DNA of 64,000 nucleotides from FACHB-T130 sp042747725 (GTDB taxonomy: Bacteria; Cyanobacteriota; Cyanobacteriia; Cyanobacteriales; FACHB-T130): the NCBI RefSeq assembly GCF_042747725.1, contig NZ_JBHZGO010000002.1, positions 1 to 64,000 on the forward strand, read 5' to 3'. The notes beneath the pieces are model-generated. The model worked only from the letters and a program-made list of their open reading frames with translations, did no database searches and was not told the origin of the DNA. Position numbers and translations under genes: made by a program. Each line of letters starts with the position of its first letter. The first letter of the stretch is position 1. Below are positions 33,845 to 42,821 of the stretch, piece by piece.

Positions 33845-34591
33845 CTAGCCTGAAGGAATTTGCTCCACGCGCGCTTCCGCCAAAAGCGTCATTTTTCCTG
33901 ATTCTAAATTTAATTGTTTGATGCGAAGCGACATTCCTTGCAGATCGAAGTTGCTCAGGTTCAACAGTTCGCTTGCCTTTTCCAACAGCGCCGCCGTCAG
34001 TTCAGGGGATAGTTCTTTGCCTTCGGTATATTCAACGTCTTCCAGATTGACCTTCTGCCCGTTTGCACCAATTCGGGGCACTGCCGTAAAGGCAATTTGC
34101 TTGGTTTCTCCGGTTTCGCCCAGCAGCACGTTGGCACTCAATGCAACTTTGTTCTCACCTGGTAGGCGGAAATCTACCTTTTTGGTGTCAATGGTCATCG
34201 GTTGCCCATTGACTGGCACCTGCATATTTTGTAGCTTACTGCCGACAAATTCCGAGTTGAATGCTCGGTTGATGTCTGCTTCCGTCAACACAACGCGGGT
34301 ACTTGCGTCAGTGGGTTTGGTTAATTCAATTTTACCAAAAGCAGCGCTGAGGGGATTGATGGAGATGCCAGTCATTTCCATCTTCATTTCCTCCATCCGG
34401 AGGTCTTTGTTCATCACCAAACCTTCGCCTTCAATGGTGACTGAATCCAGCTGTCCCTGAACCACTTTAAGTGGATCGGTCTGGACATCTACCTCTAATT
34501 CTTCCACTTCATCGAGTTGGCTAGATAATCCTATTTCAGCTGCTTTGTTAAGTGCCTGCTGCCCCAAAGAAGCATCCTTATTAGTCGTCAC
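33845..34591 (-). CDS. DUF2993 (LmeA-like) lipid-binding protein
   Basis: The 248 residues match DUF2993, whose mycobacterial member LmeA binds phospholipid. Marks are the opening QALNKAAEIGLSSQLDEVEELEVDVQTDPLKVVQGQLDSVTIEGEGLVMNKDLRMEEMKMEMT, then ISINPLSAAFGKIELTKPTDASTRVVLTEADINRAFNSEF and a long all-beta region. There is no signal peptide, unlike LmeA, which is normal for the cyanobacterial members. Lipid transfer or membrane contact is inferred. Confidence 0.85.
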   Translation of the reverse strand: MTTNKDASLGQQALNKAAEIGLSSQLDEVEELEVDVQTDPLKVVQGQLDSVTIEGEGLVMNKDLRMEEMKMEMTGISINPLSAAFGKIELTKPTDASTRVVLTEADINRAFNSEFVGSKLQNMQVPVNGQPMTIDTKKVDFRLPGENKVALSANVLLGETGETKQIAFTAVPRIGANGQKVNLEDVEYTEGKELSPELTAALLEKASELLNLSNFDLQGMSLRIKQLNLESGKMTLLAEARVEQIPSG

Positions 34592-35049
34592 TCCGTATCT
34601 CCTGCCCTTGTCTTGTTGAGTCTGTTATTGAGTCAATCTAGCGACTTGTGTTAAGAAGTGTATCTGCCTGATGGTGGAATGGAGACAAAGTGATCGGCTA
34701 TACACAAACTCAAAGCCAATATTTCATTCTTCAGATAGGGGTAAAAAGCTATCTTTAATAAACTAAACCCACTAATTCCTCGTGACTAACGTTCAGGCTA
34801 TTTGAACTTTTCAAATCTGATTTCCGATAGATGACATCTAATCCAAAAAACAATATTCTAGAGCAACCTAAAAAACAAAAATCCTGAAACATCGAAGCTT
34901 TTCTATCTTTGGATAGAGCAAATGATAATTTGGCGTTCTTTCTCGGTTAGATTAGGGGGATCAGTCAAAAGAGAGATGAATCCACTGAAGTTGGATGACT
35001 ATCTTCGAGATAGATTCCGATCCTGTGATTATTCAGTGGAGAACAAAGA
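34592..35049. other. Spacer upstream of the hemerythrin genes
   Basis: About 460 A/T-rich bases with no gene or repeat family recognised. The divergent promoters of DUF2993 and the first hemerythrin gene must lie here; a GTGGAGAACAAAGA tract before the ATG at 35050 is the likely ribosome site. Confidence 0.4.
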
Positions 35050-36087
35050 ATGGTAACGACACTAGATGACACCAAGCGCATGGCGATTGGCACGAAGTTG
35101 GCAGACATGAAAGCGCTGCAAAACTTGCTAATTGCTAACGAGCAAAAGTTCATCTCTGCGATCGCGGATGATGATCTTCGCAAGCGCATACAAGATATGC
35201 TCAATGACGATCAAAAAAACCTCGGCGTTCTCGACACTGTGATTGTTCAGTATGGTGTCAAATCCGAACCCAAGGAAACAACAACCAAAATGATTGATGA
35301 AGTTCAGAAACTAATGGAAGGTTCTGAACTGACTTTGTTTGAAAAAGTATCTCAGCATGAATTGCTTAAGCATAAGCAAACAATGGCTGGTCTACTCGTT
35401 CACAAAGCTGCTCAAGTGGTTGGCGCTGACGTTGAAGCTGCTATTACTCCCTTGAATACCATTAACTTTGAGAACCGCGCTCACCAAGAGCAACTCAAAG
35501 GTATGTTGGAAATTCTGGGTGTTCGCGAACTAACCGGACAAGAAGCGGATCAAGGACTGTGGGCACGGGTTCAAGATGCCGTTGCCGCATTATCTGGGGT
35601 ATTTGGTAGTGCTGTCACCCAAACTTCCGATCGCTCCGATATGACCATCGGTGAGATTCTTCGCATGGATCATAGCAAGGCTAAAACCTTGTTTATGGAA
35701 ATTGAGAATTCTAACGATGCTCAAAAGATCCAAGAATACTTCGGTCAACTTTACAAAGACTTGATGGCTCACGCTAAAGCCGAAGAACAAGTTGTTTATC
35801 CAGCAGTGCGTTCCTATTATCAGGACACGCAGGATCTGTATGATGAGCAAGCTGAGCAAGCTCGGATGCTGGACGAAATTAAGTCGATGAGTCCCTCTTC
35901 CTCTGAGTTCAAAGCTAAAGTTCGGCAGCTAAAAGACGCCATTAACCATCACATTAATCAGGAAGAAAACGATATGCTGCCTAAGCTGCGCGATAACTTC
36001 AGCAGCGAGCAACAACAACAAATGGCAAGCGAGTTTAAATCCGTTAAGAGCCAGCTACAAGACCAGATGGCAGCTTCTAGCAAGTAG
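35050..36087 (+). CDS. Hemerythrin-domain protein, copy 1
   Basis: The 345-residue protein has an N-terminal all-helical half (about 1-185; MVTTLDDTKRMAIGTKLADMKALQNLLIANEQ) and a C-terminal HHE hemerythrin domain beginning RMDHSKAKTLFMEIE. Iron ligand positions are seen as DHSK, LMAHAKAEEQVVYP, and NHHINQEENDMLPKL. It therefore should bind a di-iron site and oxygen or sense redox/NO. It shares much of its sequence with the gene at 36631; a terminator-like hairpin follows. Confidence 0.88.
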   Translation: MVTTLDDTKRMAIGTKLADMKALQNLLIANEQKFISAIADDDLRKRIQDMLNDDQKNLGVLDTVIVQYGVKSEPKETTTKMIDEVQKLMEGSELTLFEKVSQHELLKHKQTMAGLLVHKAAQVVGADVEAAITPLNTINFENRAHQEQLKGMLEILGVRELTGQEADQGLWARVQDAVAALSGVFGSAVTQTSDRSDMTIGEILRMDHSKAKTLFMEIENSNDAQKIQEYFGQLYKDLMAHAKAEEQVVYPAVRSYYQDTQDLYDEQAEQARMLDEIKSMSPSSSEFKAKVRQLKDAINHHINQEENDMLPKLRDNFSSEQQQQMASEFKSVKSQLQDQMAASSK

Positions 36088-36102
36088 TAGTGTCGGAACA
36101 GA

Positions 36103-36148
36103 ATTAAATCTGTGGGGAGGCTTAGAAGATAGCCTCCCTAGATTTAAT
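36103..36148 (+). terminator. Terminator hairpin after hemerythrin 1
   Basis: ATTAAATCT-gt-GGGGAGGCT pairs with AGCCTCCC-TAGATTTAAT. A related hairpin follows at 36186-36228 with perfect 13-base arms (ATTAAATCTAGGA / TCCTAGATTTAAT). The two are duplicates of one element. Confidence 0.6.
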
Positions 36149-36327
36149 CAAGGCGATCGCTAATTCCCATCGGGGTAACAAAGAAATTAAATCTAGGATG
36201 GTGTAGAAGTTAGCCTCCTAGATTTAATGTTTTAACTGGTTAATCTTTCTAGAGTGCGTAATTTTACGGTTTCTATCGAATAAATAAAGTATGTCATCCT
36301 ATTTTAGTGGAGAGATACCAGCGTTTC

Positions 36328-36360
36328 AGATCCGCGACTTCTTGGAGAAGTCGCGGATCT
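36328..36360. repeat. Palindromic REP with 15-bp arms
   Basis: AGATCCGCGACTTCT and AGAAGTCGCGGATCT surround a 3-base loop. A degenerate relative is in the repeat at 26840-26880 (GAGATCCCCAACTTC...GGGATCT). It does not lie in a gene. Confidence 0.75.
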
Positions 36361-36630
36361 CGCCGTCACGAATCATTTACGGCTATATTTTAGGGAAACT
36401 TGCTTTTATGAATCCATGAAATATAGCCAAAAATAGTAATTTTGGTACCTATCAAAAGTAGAATTTTCAATAATTAGATTAAATAAATAGAAGGCTAACA
36501 ATTAAAAATGTTCATCCTATCTATAAACAATACTTTAGGATTCAGTCGAGAGAAAGATGAATTAGCTTAAGAGCTTGTGAGATTGTTAAGAAAGATCCAA
36601 ATTGCATAATATTTCAGAGGAGAAACAAAA

Positions 36631-37677
36631 ATGGTATCAACACTTGACGATACAAAGCGCATAGCGATCGCTCAAAAATTGGCAGACATGAGAGCGACGC
36701 AAAATTTAATCATTTCTAACGAGCAAACACTGATCGGTGCCAGTCCCGATCAAGATGTGCGCGATCGCTTGCAGCATATGCTCAATGACGACCAGAAAAA
36801 CCTGGGCATTCTAGAAACAGTAATTGTTCAGTATGGCAATCCTGCTGAAGCTCACGATACGGTCAAAGAATTTGTTAAGAAGACCGAAGAACTAATGTCT
36901 GGTGATAAGCTGTCTTTCTACCAGAAATTACTTCAGCACGAACTGCTCAAGCACGGTCAGGTGATGAACGGAATTGTGGTTCACAAAGCTGCCCAAGTCG
37001 TGGGTGCTGATATTGAATTGGCGATTGGACCTTTAAATACTGTTAACTTTGAGAACCGCGCTCACCAGGAACAACTCAAAGGAATGCTAGAACTCGTGGG
37101 TGTCCGCGAACTCACTGGAAAAGACGCAGATCAGGGACTGTGGGCACGAGTTCAAGATGCTGTTGCAGCCTTGTCAGGTGTGTTTGGTAGCGCCGTTACC
37201 CAAAACACCGATAAGCAAGATATGAACATCCAGACGCTCATCCGCCTGGATCATAGCAAGGTCAATACCATCTTTACGGAAATTGGGGCTACTAACGATC
37301 CTCAAAAACTCCAAGAATATTTTGGGCAGCTCTACAAAGATTTATTGGCACACGCTAAAGCCGAAGAAGAAGTGGTCTACCCCAGAGTTCGCTCTTTCTA
37401 CGGCGACGACAATACTCAAGAGCTGTATGATGAGCAAGCCGAAATGGAGCGGATGTTGGATGAAATTAAAGCTATCAACCCCTCTTCTACCGACGAGTTC
37501 AAATCAAAAATTAAGCAGTTGATGGATGCAGTTGGCGATCACATCCGTCAAGAAGAAAGCACGATGTTCGCAGCCATTGACAAAAATTGCAGCAGCGAGC
37601 AAAAAGAGCAAATGTCTACCGAATTCAAAGCTGCCAAGAGCAAAATTCAGCAAGAAATGGCGGCTTCGATGAAGTAG
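36631..37677 (+). CDS. Hemerythrin-domain protein, copy 2
   Basis: The 348-residue product aligns with the previous gene over its full length: MVSTLDDTKRIAIAQKLADMRATQNLIISNEQ, the block VVHKAAQVVGADIELAIGPLNTVNFENRAHQEQLKGML, GLWARVQDAVAALSGVFGSAVTQN and a C-terminal hemerythrin unit (RLDHSKVNTIFTEIG, LLAHAKAEEEVVYPRV, GDHIRQEESTMFAAI). The N-terminal half looks ferritin-like but no standard metal motif is visible. The pair is a tandem duplication with 543 bases between the copies. Confidence 0.88.
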   Translation: MVSTLDDTKRIAIAQKLADMRATQNLIISNEQTLIGASPDQDVRDRLQHMLNDDQKNLGILETVIVQYGNPAEAHDTVKEFVKKTEELMSGDKLSFYQKLLQHELLKHGQVMNGIVVHKAAQVVGADIELAIGPLNTVNFENRAHQEQLKGMLELVGVRELTGKDADQGLWARVQDAVAALSGVFGSAVTQNTDKQDMNIQTLIRLDHSKVNTIFTEIGATNDPQKLQEYFGQLYKDLLAHAKAEEEVVYPRVRSFYGDDNTQELYDEQAEMERMLDEIKAINPSSTDEFKSKIKQLMDAVGDHIRQEESTMFAAIDKNCSSEQKEQMSTEFKAAKSKIQQEMAASMK

Positions 37678-37733
37678 TCGCAAGCGCGTTCAATCTGTAC
37701 TCCATACCTCTTGAAACTTAACTGACATCTGCA

Positions 37734-37765
37734 CTCCTGCCACTTAAGTGGTGGGAGCTTTCTTA
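37734..37765 (+). terminator. Terminator after hemerythrin 2
   Basis: CTCCTGCCACTT and AAGTGGTGGGAG make a stem with no loop bases, followed by ctttctta. It lies 57 bases after the stop. Confidence 0.6.
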
Positions 37766-37838
37766 TTACCCTAGTCTCGTCCTCAAATTTGGCTTTAAGG
37801 CAATACGGTTCACGAAGAAGCTAAAAATCCAAAACTTG

Positions 37839-37938
37839 CGTAGGGAATGGTTGAGGAACGAAACCCAACACCCATAAACATTTGTTGGGTTTGACTGTCC
37901 TACCGCTACGCGGAAGCAAGCTACAACCCAACCTACTG
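37839..37938. repeat. REP repeat, TTGGGTTTCG family
   Basis: CGTAGGGAATGGTTGAGGAACG, then AAACCCAACACC facing TTTGTTGGGTTT, then CAACCCAACCTACTG. Related copies are at 11924-11958, 40885-40963 and 54724-54756. Confidence 0.75.
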
Positions 37939-37998
37939 CGCTGAGTTAATCAAAAAAAAATCGGGAGCATCCCGATGCGATCGCTAACTTCCAGCATC

Positions 37999-38098
37999 TA
38001 TAGCAGTCCTAAATGATTCGCAAACCCCTGTAGAGACGCGATTAATCGCGTCTCTACTAAAGCAAATACTCGTGCACAACTTAAATAGGATTGCTATA
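37999..38098. repeat. MITE-like element, TATAGCA ends
   Basis: TATAGCAGTCCTAAATGATT at one end and TAAATAGGATTGCTATA at the other form inverted repeats. An inner palindrome is AGAGACGCGATTAATCGCGTCTCT. The length is about 100 bases with no gene. Confidence 0.75.
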
Positions 38099-38170
38099 TC
38101 AAGAAACCCGTTTTCTGGTTGGAAAATGGGTTTCTGTTGCTTTCAAGAAGAATGGGGAGTCATTTCAGCC

Positions 38171-39031
38171 TTAAGCGTTGACGACTTCGCCGCCGTTGGG
38201 ATGCAAAATCTGACCGGACATATAAGAAGAGTCATCTGACGCCAAAAAGACGTAACTAGGCGCAATTTCTTCTGGCTGTCCAGCCCGTTGCATCGGCACT
38301 TGTTTACCAAAAGAGGCAACTTTGTCCTCTGGGAAAGTGGAGGGAATGAGTGGCGTCCAGATGGGGCCAGGTGCCACGCCATTGACGCGAATTCCCTTTT
38401 CAACCAAAGATTGCGAGAGCGATCGCGTAAAAGCAACAATTGCCCCTTTAGTAGACGAATAATCGAGCAGCTGCTGATTCCCTTTATAAGCTGTCACCGA
38501 AGTGGTGTTGATAATCGCGCTGCCTTCTTTTAGGTGCTTGAGTGCAGCTTTTGTCAAGAAAAACATTGAGAAAATGTTAGTCCGGAACGTGCGCTCAAGC
38601 TGTGCGGCACTAATGTCTTCGATGCTTTGCTGAGGATGTTGTTCGGCAGCATTGTTAACGAGAATATCGAGTTTCCCGAACTCCGTAACCGTATTTTGTA
38701 CGGCTTGCTGACAGAATTTTTCGTCGCCAATGTCACCAGGAATCGTCAGACATTTGCGACCTTCTTCTTCTACCAGCCGTTTAGTTTCTTGGGCGTCATC
38801 GTGTTCGTTCAGATACACGATTGCCACGTCAGCTCCTTCTTTAGCAAAAAAGATGGCAACTGCGCGACCAATGCCGCTATCACCGCCGGTAATCAGCGCC
38901 ACTTTATCGCGTAATTTGTCGCTACCTTGATATTTACGATCGTCTGCCTTGGGTCTTGGCGTCATTTCTGATTCAATACCCGGTTGATGGTTCTGATGTT
39001 GCGGTGGCTGTAGCTTTTGCTCTGCTTGCAT
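38171..39031 (-). CDS. SDR-family oxidoreductase (YdaD/GSP39-like)
   Basis: The protein is a classical short-chain dehydrogenase: cofactor loop ALITGGDSGIGRAVA (TGxxxGIG), INNAAEQHP (NNAA), the catalytic triad Ser-Tyr-Lys seen as NTTSVTAY...LDYSSTKGAI, and the PG motif VNGVAPGPIWTPLIP. The N-terminal extension MQAEQKLQPPQHQNHQPG is typical of general-stress SDRs (YdaD/GSP39). It probably uses NADP(H); substrate is unknown. C-terminal GQILHPNGGEVVNA completes the family pattern. Confidence 0.9.
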   Translation of the reverse strand: MQAEQKLQPPQHQNHQPGIESEMTPRPKADDRKYQGSDKLRDKVALITGGDSGIGRAVAIFFAKEGADVAIVYLNEHDDAQETKRLVEEEGRKCLTIPGDIGDEKFCQQAVQNTVTEFGKLDILVNNAAEQHPQQSIEDISAAQLERTFRTNIFSMFFLTKAALKHLKEGSAIINTTSVTAYKGNQQLLDYSSTKGAIVAFTRSLSQSLVEKGIRVNGVAPGPIWTPLIPSTFPEDKVASFGKQVPMQRAGQPEEIAPSYVFLASDDSSYMSGQILHPNGGEVVNA

Positions 39032-39162
39032 AAGTGTGTTTTTAAACGTGTCTAAAAAATTGAAAATCCAGAGGAGGATTTATTGTTTCTATTCACCCAA
39101 CACGCTAACAACCCCTCAGATTGACTTAATCAATCTGGAGGGGGAAAAGAAAAGTTATGAAG

Positions 39163-40701
39163 TTAACTTTTCGTTGTAAATTGACTAGGCAGTTCTTTTT
39201 GATCTAGATCGGTAATCGGCGGGCCATTTAGTACCTCACCCGTAGGGCTGAAACGTCCACCGTGGCAAGGGCAATCCCAAGTTTTTTCGGCGTTGTTCCA
39301 GTCAACAATGCATCCAGCGTGGGTACACACCGGAGAAAGCGAGCAGAGATAATCTGTTTCGTCGCGGTAGACGGCATATTTCTTACCGTCGATGTCAAGA
39401 ATTTTGCCTTCGCCTGGTGGCACGTCAGAGGGTTCATTGCCCTCCGACTTGAAAAGCCGATCGACCACAAAGTGCTTGGCGACGCCCAAATTCTCCGTCA
39501 CAAACCGCTGGGCGCTGGCTATAATGTTCGCCCGATTGGGGTCGTAAAGTTCGCTCCAGGGATTCGTCCGTCCCAGAATCAAGTCGCTTGTCAGCATCCC
39601 GCCAACGGTGCCGAAGGTCATGCCGTTGCCAGAATAGCCGGTGGCAACGTAGATATTAGAATTAGCTGCGGTTGTCCCGATATAGGGTAGACCATCGACT
39701 GGCTCGTACAATTGAGCTGACCAGCGATAATCGATTGATTGCACATCAAAGCGATCGCGCACATACGCTTCCAACCGCTCGAAACACGCCTGATTATCTA
39801 CATCCTCGCCCGTCTTGTGGTCTTCACCGCCAACAATCAGCAGGTCTTTGTAGCTGCGTGTATAGTGATACGGCTCCTCGGTGTCCCAAAACAGTCCTTC
39901 CGGTAAAGGCGATCGCAATCTCACTCCGATAACGTAAGAGCGATACGGGGCAATTTTCGTGGACATTACATACAAGTCGGGGAGGCTGTTCAGGTTATGA
40001 ATCGGCGTATGAGTAGCAATAATCACATCTAGAGCCGTTACCGTGCCCTGTTCGGTAGAAACTCGACTCGGCTTGTCGCCGGTGATATCGACAACAGATG
40101 ACTGCTCAAAAATAAAACTGCCACCGCCGTCAATCGCCTTCGCAAGTCCTTGGAGATAGGGAATCGGGTTGAACTGCGCTTGATTGGGGAACATCACCGC
40201 CGCTTTTACCGGAAATGGCAGTGGCACGTCCTTTGTCAAAGCAGCCGGAATCACCAACTTGCTAGCAGCTTCCGCCTCTGACTCAATTTCAGACACATCC
40301 TGGGATTTTTCAGTGTAAAGATATCCCGGCACTCGCTGAAAATCACAATCAATCTTCTCTTCTGCCACAAACTTAGCAATGCGTTCAATCGCCGCACGGC
40401 TGGATTCTGCTACCAGCTTGGCATCCGTGTCACCCAAGGAGGAAATTAGGTCTTTGTAGCGTTCGTCGGCCGCTTCGGTGAGGTGGGCAGTGGTATAGCC
40501 GGTGACACCGCTGCCAATCTGCGATGCCTCAATCACTGCAACCCTTAATCCAGCCTGTTTCAATAGCAACGCGGCGGTTAAGCCAGTGATGCCGCCGCCT
40601 ACAATAGCGACATCGACGCTGATATCACTTGTCAATTGCGGGTATTTTGTCCCTTCTGTGGTGTCGAGCCAAACAGAGACCGAGGTTCCTGGTAAATTCA
40701 T
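39163..40701 (-). CDS. FAD-dependent oxidoreductase with C-terminal Rieske domain
   Basis: The N-terminal DAO-type FAD fold has DVAIVGGGITGLTAALLLKQAG (GxGxxG) and SGVTGYTTAHLTEA; the middle has VIIATHTPIHN and the FAD-binding end IYVATGYSGNGMTFG. The last about 90 residues form a Rieske [2Fe-2S] domain with CTHAGC and CPCHGGRF as cluster ligands. At 512 residues it fits the family of oxidoreductases fused to Rieske centres common in cyanobacteria and soil bacteria. It lies 131 bases upstream (minus sense) of the SDR gene, and both may respond to stress; substrate unknown. Confidence 0.9.
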   Translation of the reverse strand: MNLPGTSVSVWLDTTEGTKYPQLTSDISVDVAIVGGGITGLTAALLLKQAGLRVAVIEASQIGSGVTGYTTAHLTEAADERYKDLISSLGDTDAKLVAESSRAAIERIAKFVAEEKIDCDFQRVPGYLYTEKSQDVSEIESEAEAASKLVIPAALTKDVPLPFPVKAAVMFPNQAQFNPIPYLQGLAKAIDGGGSFIFEQSSVVDITGDKPSRVSTEQGTVTALDVIIATHTPIHNLNSLPDLYVMSTKIAPYRSYVIGVRLRSPLPEGLFWDTEEPYHYTRSYKDLLIVGGEDHKTGEDVDNQACFERLEAYVRDRFDVQSIDYRWSAQLYEPVDGLPYIGTTAANSNIYVATGYSGNGMTFGTVGGMLTSDLILGRTNPWSELYDPNRANIIASAQRFVTENLGVAKHFVVDRLFKSEGNEPSDVPPGEGKILDIDGKKYAVYRDETDYLCSLSPVCTHAGCIVDWNNAEKTWDCPCHGGRFSPTGEVLNGPPITDLDQKELPSQFTTKS

Positions 40702-40884
40702 TCAGCGTTCTCCTTAAACAGTATAAATTTTTATACGTAGCGCTTCCCCTGTTACTGGGATAACGTCTAAAGTCAGAATCTGGTATCTGTAATTAGAAGT
40801 AAGTCAACTGGCACTTTCCCCAGCAGCAATCTACACATAGCCAGTTGATTTTTATTACAATAAGATATAAAAAAAAAGTCCTAT

Positions 40885-40963
40885 CGTAGGGAATGGTTGA
40901 GGTCACGAAACCCAACAAAAATCAAGGAAGGTGTTGGGTTTCGCCCTGCTCAACCCAACCTAC
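40885..40963. repeat. REP repeat, TTGGGTTTCG family
   Basis: CGTAGGGAATGGTTGAGG at one end and CAACCCAACCTAC at the other, with AAACCCAACA and TGTTGGGTTT inside. It is one of four copies. The rest of the 40702-41093 gap holds nothing recognised. Confidence 0.75.
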
Positions 40964-41093
40964 AAGCCTTAAGTCAGTGCCATTTATCTATACATAGCTT
41001 GTTTATTGTTATTCCTATAATATATAAAAGAAAAGTCTCTATTTCAGCAGACTTAAAGTTATATTTTTGCAAGCTAAGTGCAAGGAATTAAAA

Positions 41094-41483
41094 ATGTCTA
41101 ATTTTTTTAAGAATGTACTTTTATATAGTCCAGTCGTTTTGGGAATGGCTTTGCTGCTAGCAAACAGTGCAGTTGCACAGGAAGTTATTCCAAATTCTCA
41201 AACTGTGCCACCTCCAACAGAGCGTTATGGGTGTCTAAGTGGAAATAGCGATCGCACTTATCAAGGCAATCAACCTTTAACTCGGTATGAATTTGCCGCT
41301 GGTTTGAATGCCTGCTTAAATCAAGTCGAACAACTGATTAATAATTCTGTTACAAATCGAGTTCCTCAAGAAGGTTTAACGGTTACAAAAAGTCAATTAG
41401 AAACCTATAAATTAGAGCTGGAACGTTTGCGTAATCGAGTAGATAAGCTGGATACCGAGACAAGAGAACAGTCGATTCAGTAG
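41094..41483 (+). CDS. Short secreted SLH-type / porin N-terminus-like protein
   Basis: The 129-residue product has a signal peptide (LLYSPVVLGMALLLANSAVAQ), then a piece resembling the SLH start of cyanobacterial iron-uptake porins: ERYGCLSGNSDRTYQGNQPLTRYEFAAGLNACLNQVEQLI, then a coiled coil (QLETYKLELERLRNRVDKLD). The porin beta-barrel (about 350 residues) is missing because the frame stops at 41481. It may be a free-standing cell-wall anchor protein or a truncated porin. ATG at 41094 is preferred to the longer frame. Confidence 0.65.
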   Translation: MSNFFKNVLLYSPVVLGMALLLANSAVAQEVIPNSQTVPPPTERYGCLSGNSDRTYQGNQPLTRYEFAAGLNACLNQVEQLINNSVTNRVPQEGLTVTKSQLETYKLELERLRNRVDKLDTETREQSIQ

Positions 41484-41574
41484 TTTTTTTTAAGTAAAAA
41501 AGAACGTTTTTGATTGAGAAACCGGGTTTCTAATACAATACTTCTCGGTTATTGATGCTCAATCCCAAGAGATC

Positions 41575-41655
41575 CCCCCACCCCAACCCCCTCTTAAAAA
41601 GGGGGGGACTTTTCCAGTCCCCCAATTTATCGGGGGATGCAAGGGGGATCTCTGC
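41575..41655. repeat. G/C-run palindromic repeat
   Basis: 'gatccccccaccccaacccc' and 'gggggatgcaagggggatc' are partly inverted, with 'cccccaatttatcgggggatg' in between. The same kind of repeat is translated inside cobN. Confidence 0.6.
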
Positions 41656-41708
41656 GTAAGTCCTAGCTAAGACAAGTAAATTATCTAACTTCGATAAGGT
41701 TAGGATAG

Positions 41709-42308
41709 TTAAACCGCAACCATCTCTTGATGCTCGATCTTCGTTCCTAACAATTTCAAAAATTCTGCCAACCAGTTAGGATGAGCAGGCCAAGCGGGTG
41801 CCGTTACTAAGTTACCGTCAGCCATTGCCTCGTCTGGCGGAATATGCACGTAAAGTCCACCCGCACGGTTAACATCCGGGCCGCAAGCGGGATAAGCCGT
41901 GCAACTTTTGCCTTCCAGCACTCCCGCCGCTGCCAAAACTTGCAACCCGTGACAAATTGCGGCAATCGGCTTATTTGCTTCGGCAAAGTGGCGCGTGATT
42001 TCTAATACTTTCTCGTTCAAACGGATATATTCTGGGGCACGTCCACCAGGAACTATTAAGGCGTCGTATTCTGTCGCTTCCACTTCATCAAAGGTGGCGT
42101 TTAAGGTGAAGTTGTGACCGGGTTTTTCACTATAAGTTTGGTCGCCTTCAAAGTCGTGGACTGCTGTACGAACAGTTTGCCCAGCTTTCTTATCGGGGCA
42201 AATCGCATGGACAGTATGCCCAACCATTTGTAATGCCTGGAAAGGAACCATTACTTCGTAGTCTTCAACAAAGTCACCGACGAGCATCAAGATTTTTTTG
42301 GCAGCCAT
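41709..42308 (-). CDS. DJ-1/PfpI family protein
   Basis: The 199-residue protein has the flavodoxin-like DJ-1/PfpI fold: KILMLVGDFVEDYEVMVPFQAL at the start, the nucleophile elbow AAICHGLQVLAAAGVLEGK with the reactive Cys in ICHG, and a C-terminal WPAHPNWLAEFLKLLG. Members include deglycases, proteases and stress chaperones; the precise activity cannot be read from sequence. There is an acidic residue (Glu in VEDYE) in the usual position near the Cys. It stands alone. Confidence 0.9.
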   Translation of the reverse strand: MAAKKILMLVGDFVEDYEVMVPFQALQMVGHTVHAICPDKKAGQTVRTAVHDFEGDQTYSEKPGHNFTLNATFDEVEATEYDALIVPGGRAPEYIRLNEKVLEITRHFAEANKPIAAICHGLQVLAAAGVLEGKSCTAYPACGPDVNRAGGLYVHIPPDEAMADGNLVTAPAWPAHPNWLAEFLKLLGTKIEHQEMVAV

Positions 42309-42392
42309 TTTTTAATACCAAATCTACTTTCCTAGTTTGGTTATAAAGAATTTGCAACACAAAGACGCAAAAAACGCTAAGAAATTTAATAG

Positions 42393-42821
42393 TTAAGGTA
42401 ACTTGTAGCTAGATACTCGCACGACTAACTCGCCATCGCGGGGATTGCGGCTAAACACAAACGCCCCCTCCTCCTTTTCGCCACCAGAGAGAAAGTCGAT
42501 CTGTTGTTCGCCAGTTTCCTCAACTTTCCCATTAACGCGCAACTCAGCGATAATTTGGACTGACTCAGCAGTTTTTCCGCCAATGTTAGTAACTTCAAAG
42601 GGAATATAGAATTGCTGTTGGTTTTGACGAATCTCTCTTTCTTTAGTGGTGACTGATAGAATCGGGGGTTGATTTTTCTGCGTTACCCAGTCATACAGCA
42701 CCAGTCCCACCAATAGCGCCACAATACACGTAGCGATCGCAAAGGAAACCCATTCCGCAGGCGATCGCGGCGATCGCTGTTGCTGTTCGGCTGAATCGGG
42801 GTCTTGATGAGCTTGACTCAT
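42393..42821 (-). CDS. TIGR02588 family protein
   Basis: After a short charged N-terminus (MSQAHQDPDSAEQQQRS) there is one membrane helix (FAIATCIVALLVGLVLYDWV) and a beta domain of about 90 residues with FYIPFEVTNIGGKTAESVQIIAEL. This matches TIGR02588, found next to TIGR02587. The ATG overlaps the last bases of the upstream TIGR02587 gene (ATGA), so the two are coupled. Function is unknown. The longer frame to 42899 is not needed. Confidence 0.8.
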   Translation of the reverse strand: MSQAHQDPDSAEQQQRSPRSPAEWVSFAIATCIVALLVGLVLYDWVTQKNQPPILSVTTKEREIRQNQQQFYIPFEVTNIGGKTAESVQIIAELRVNGKVEETGEQQIDFLSGGEKEEGAFVFSRNPRDGELVVRVSSYKLP

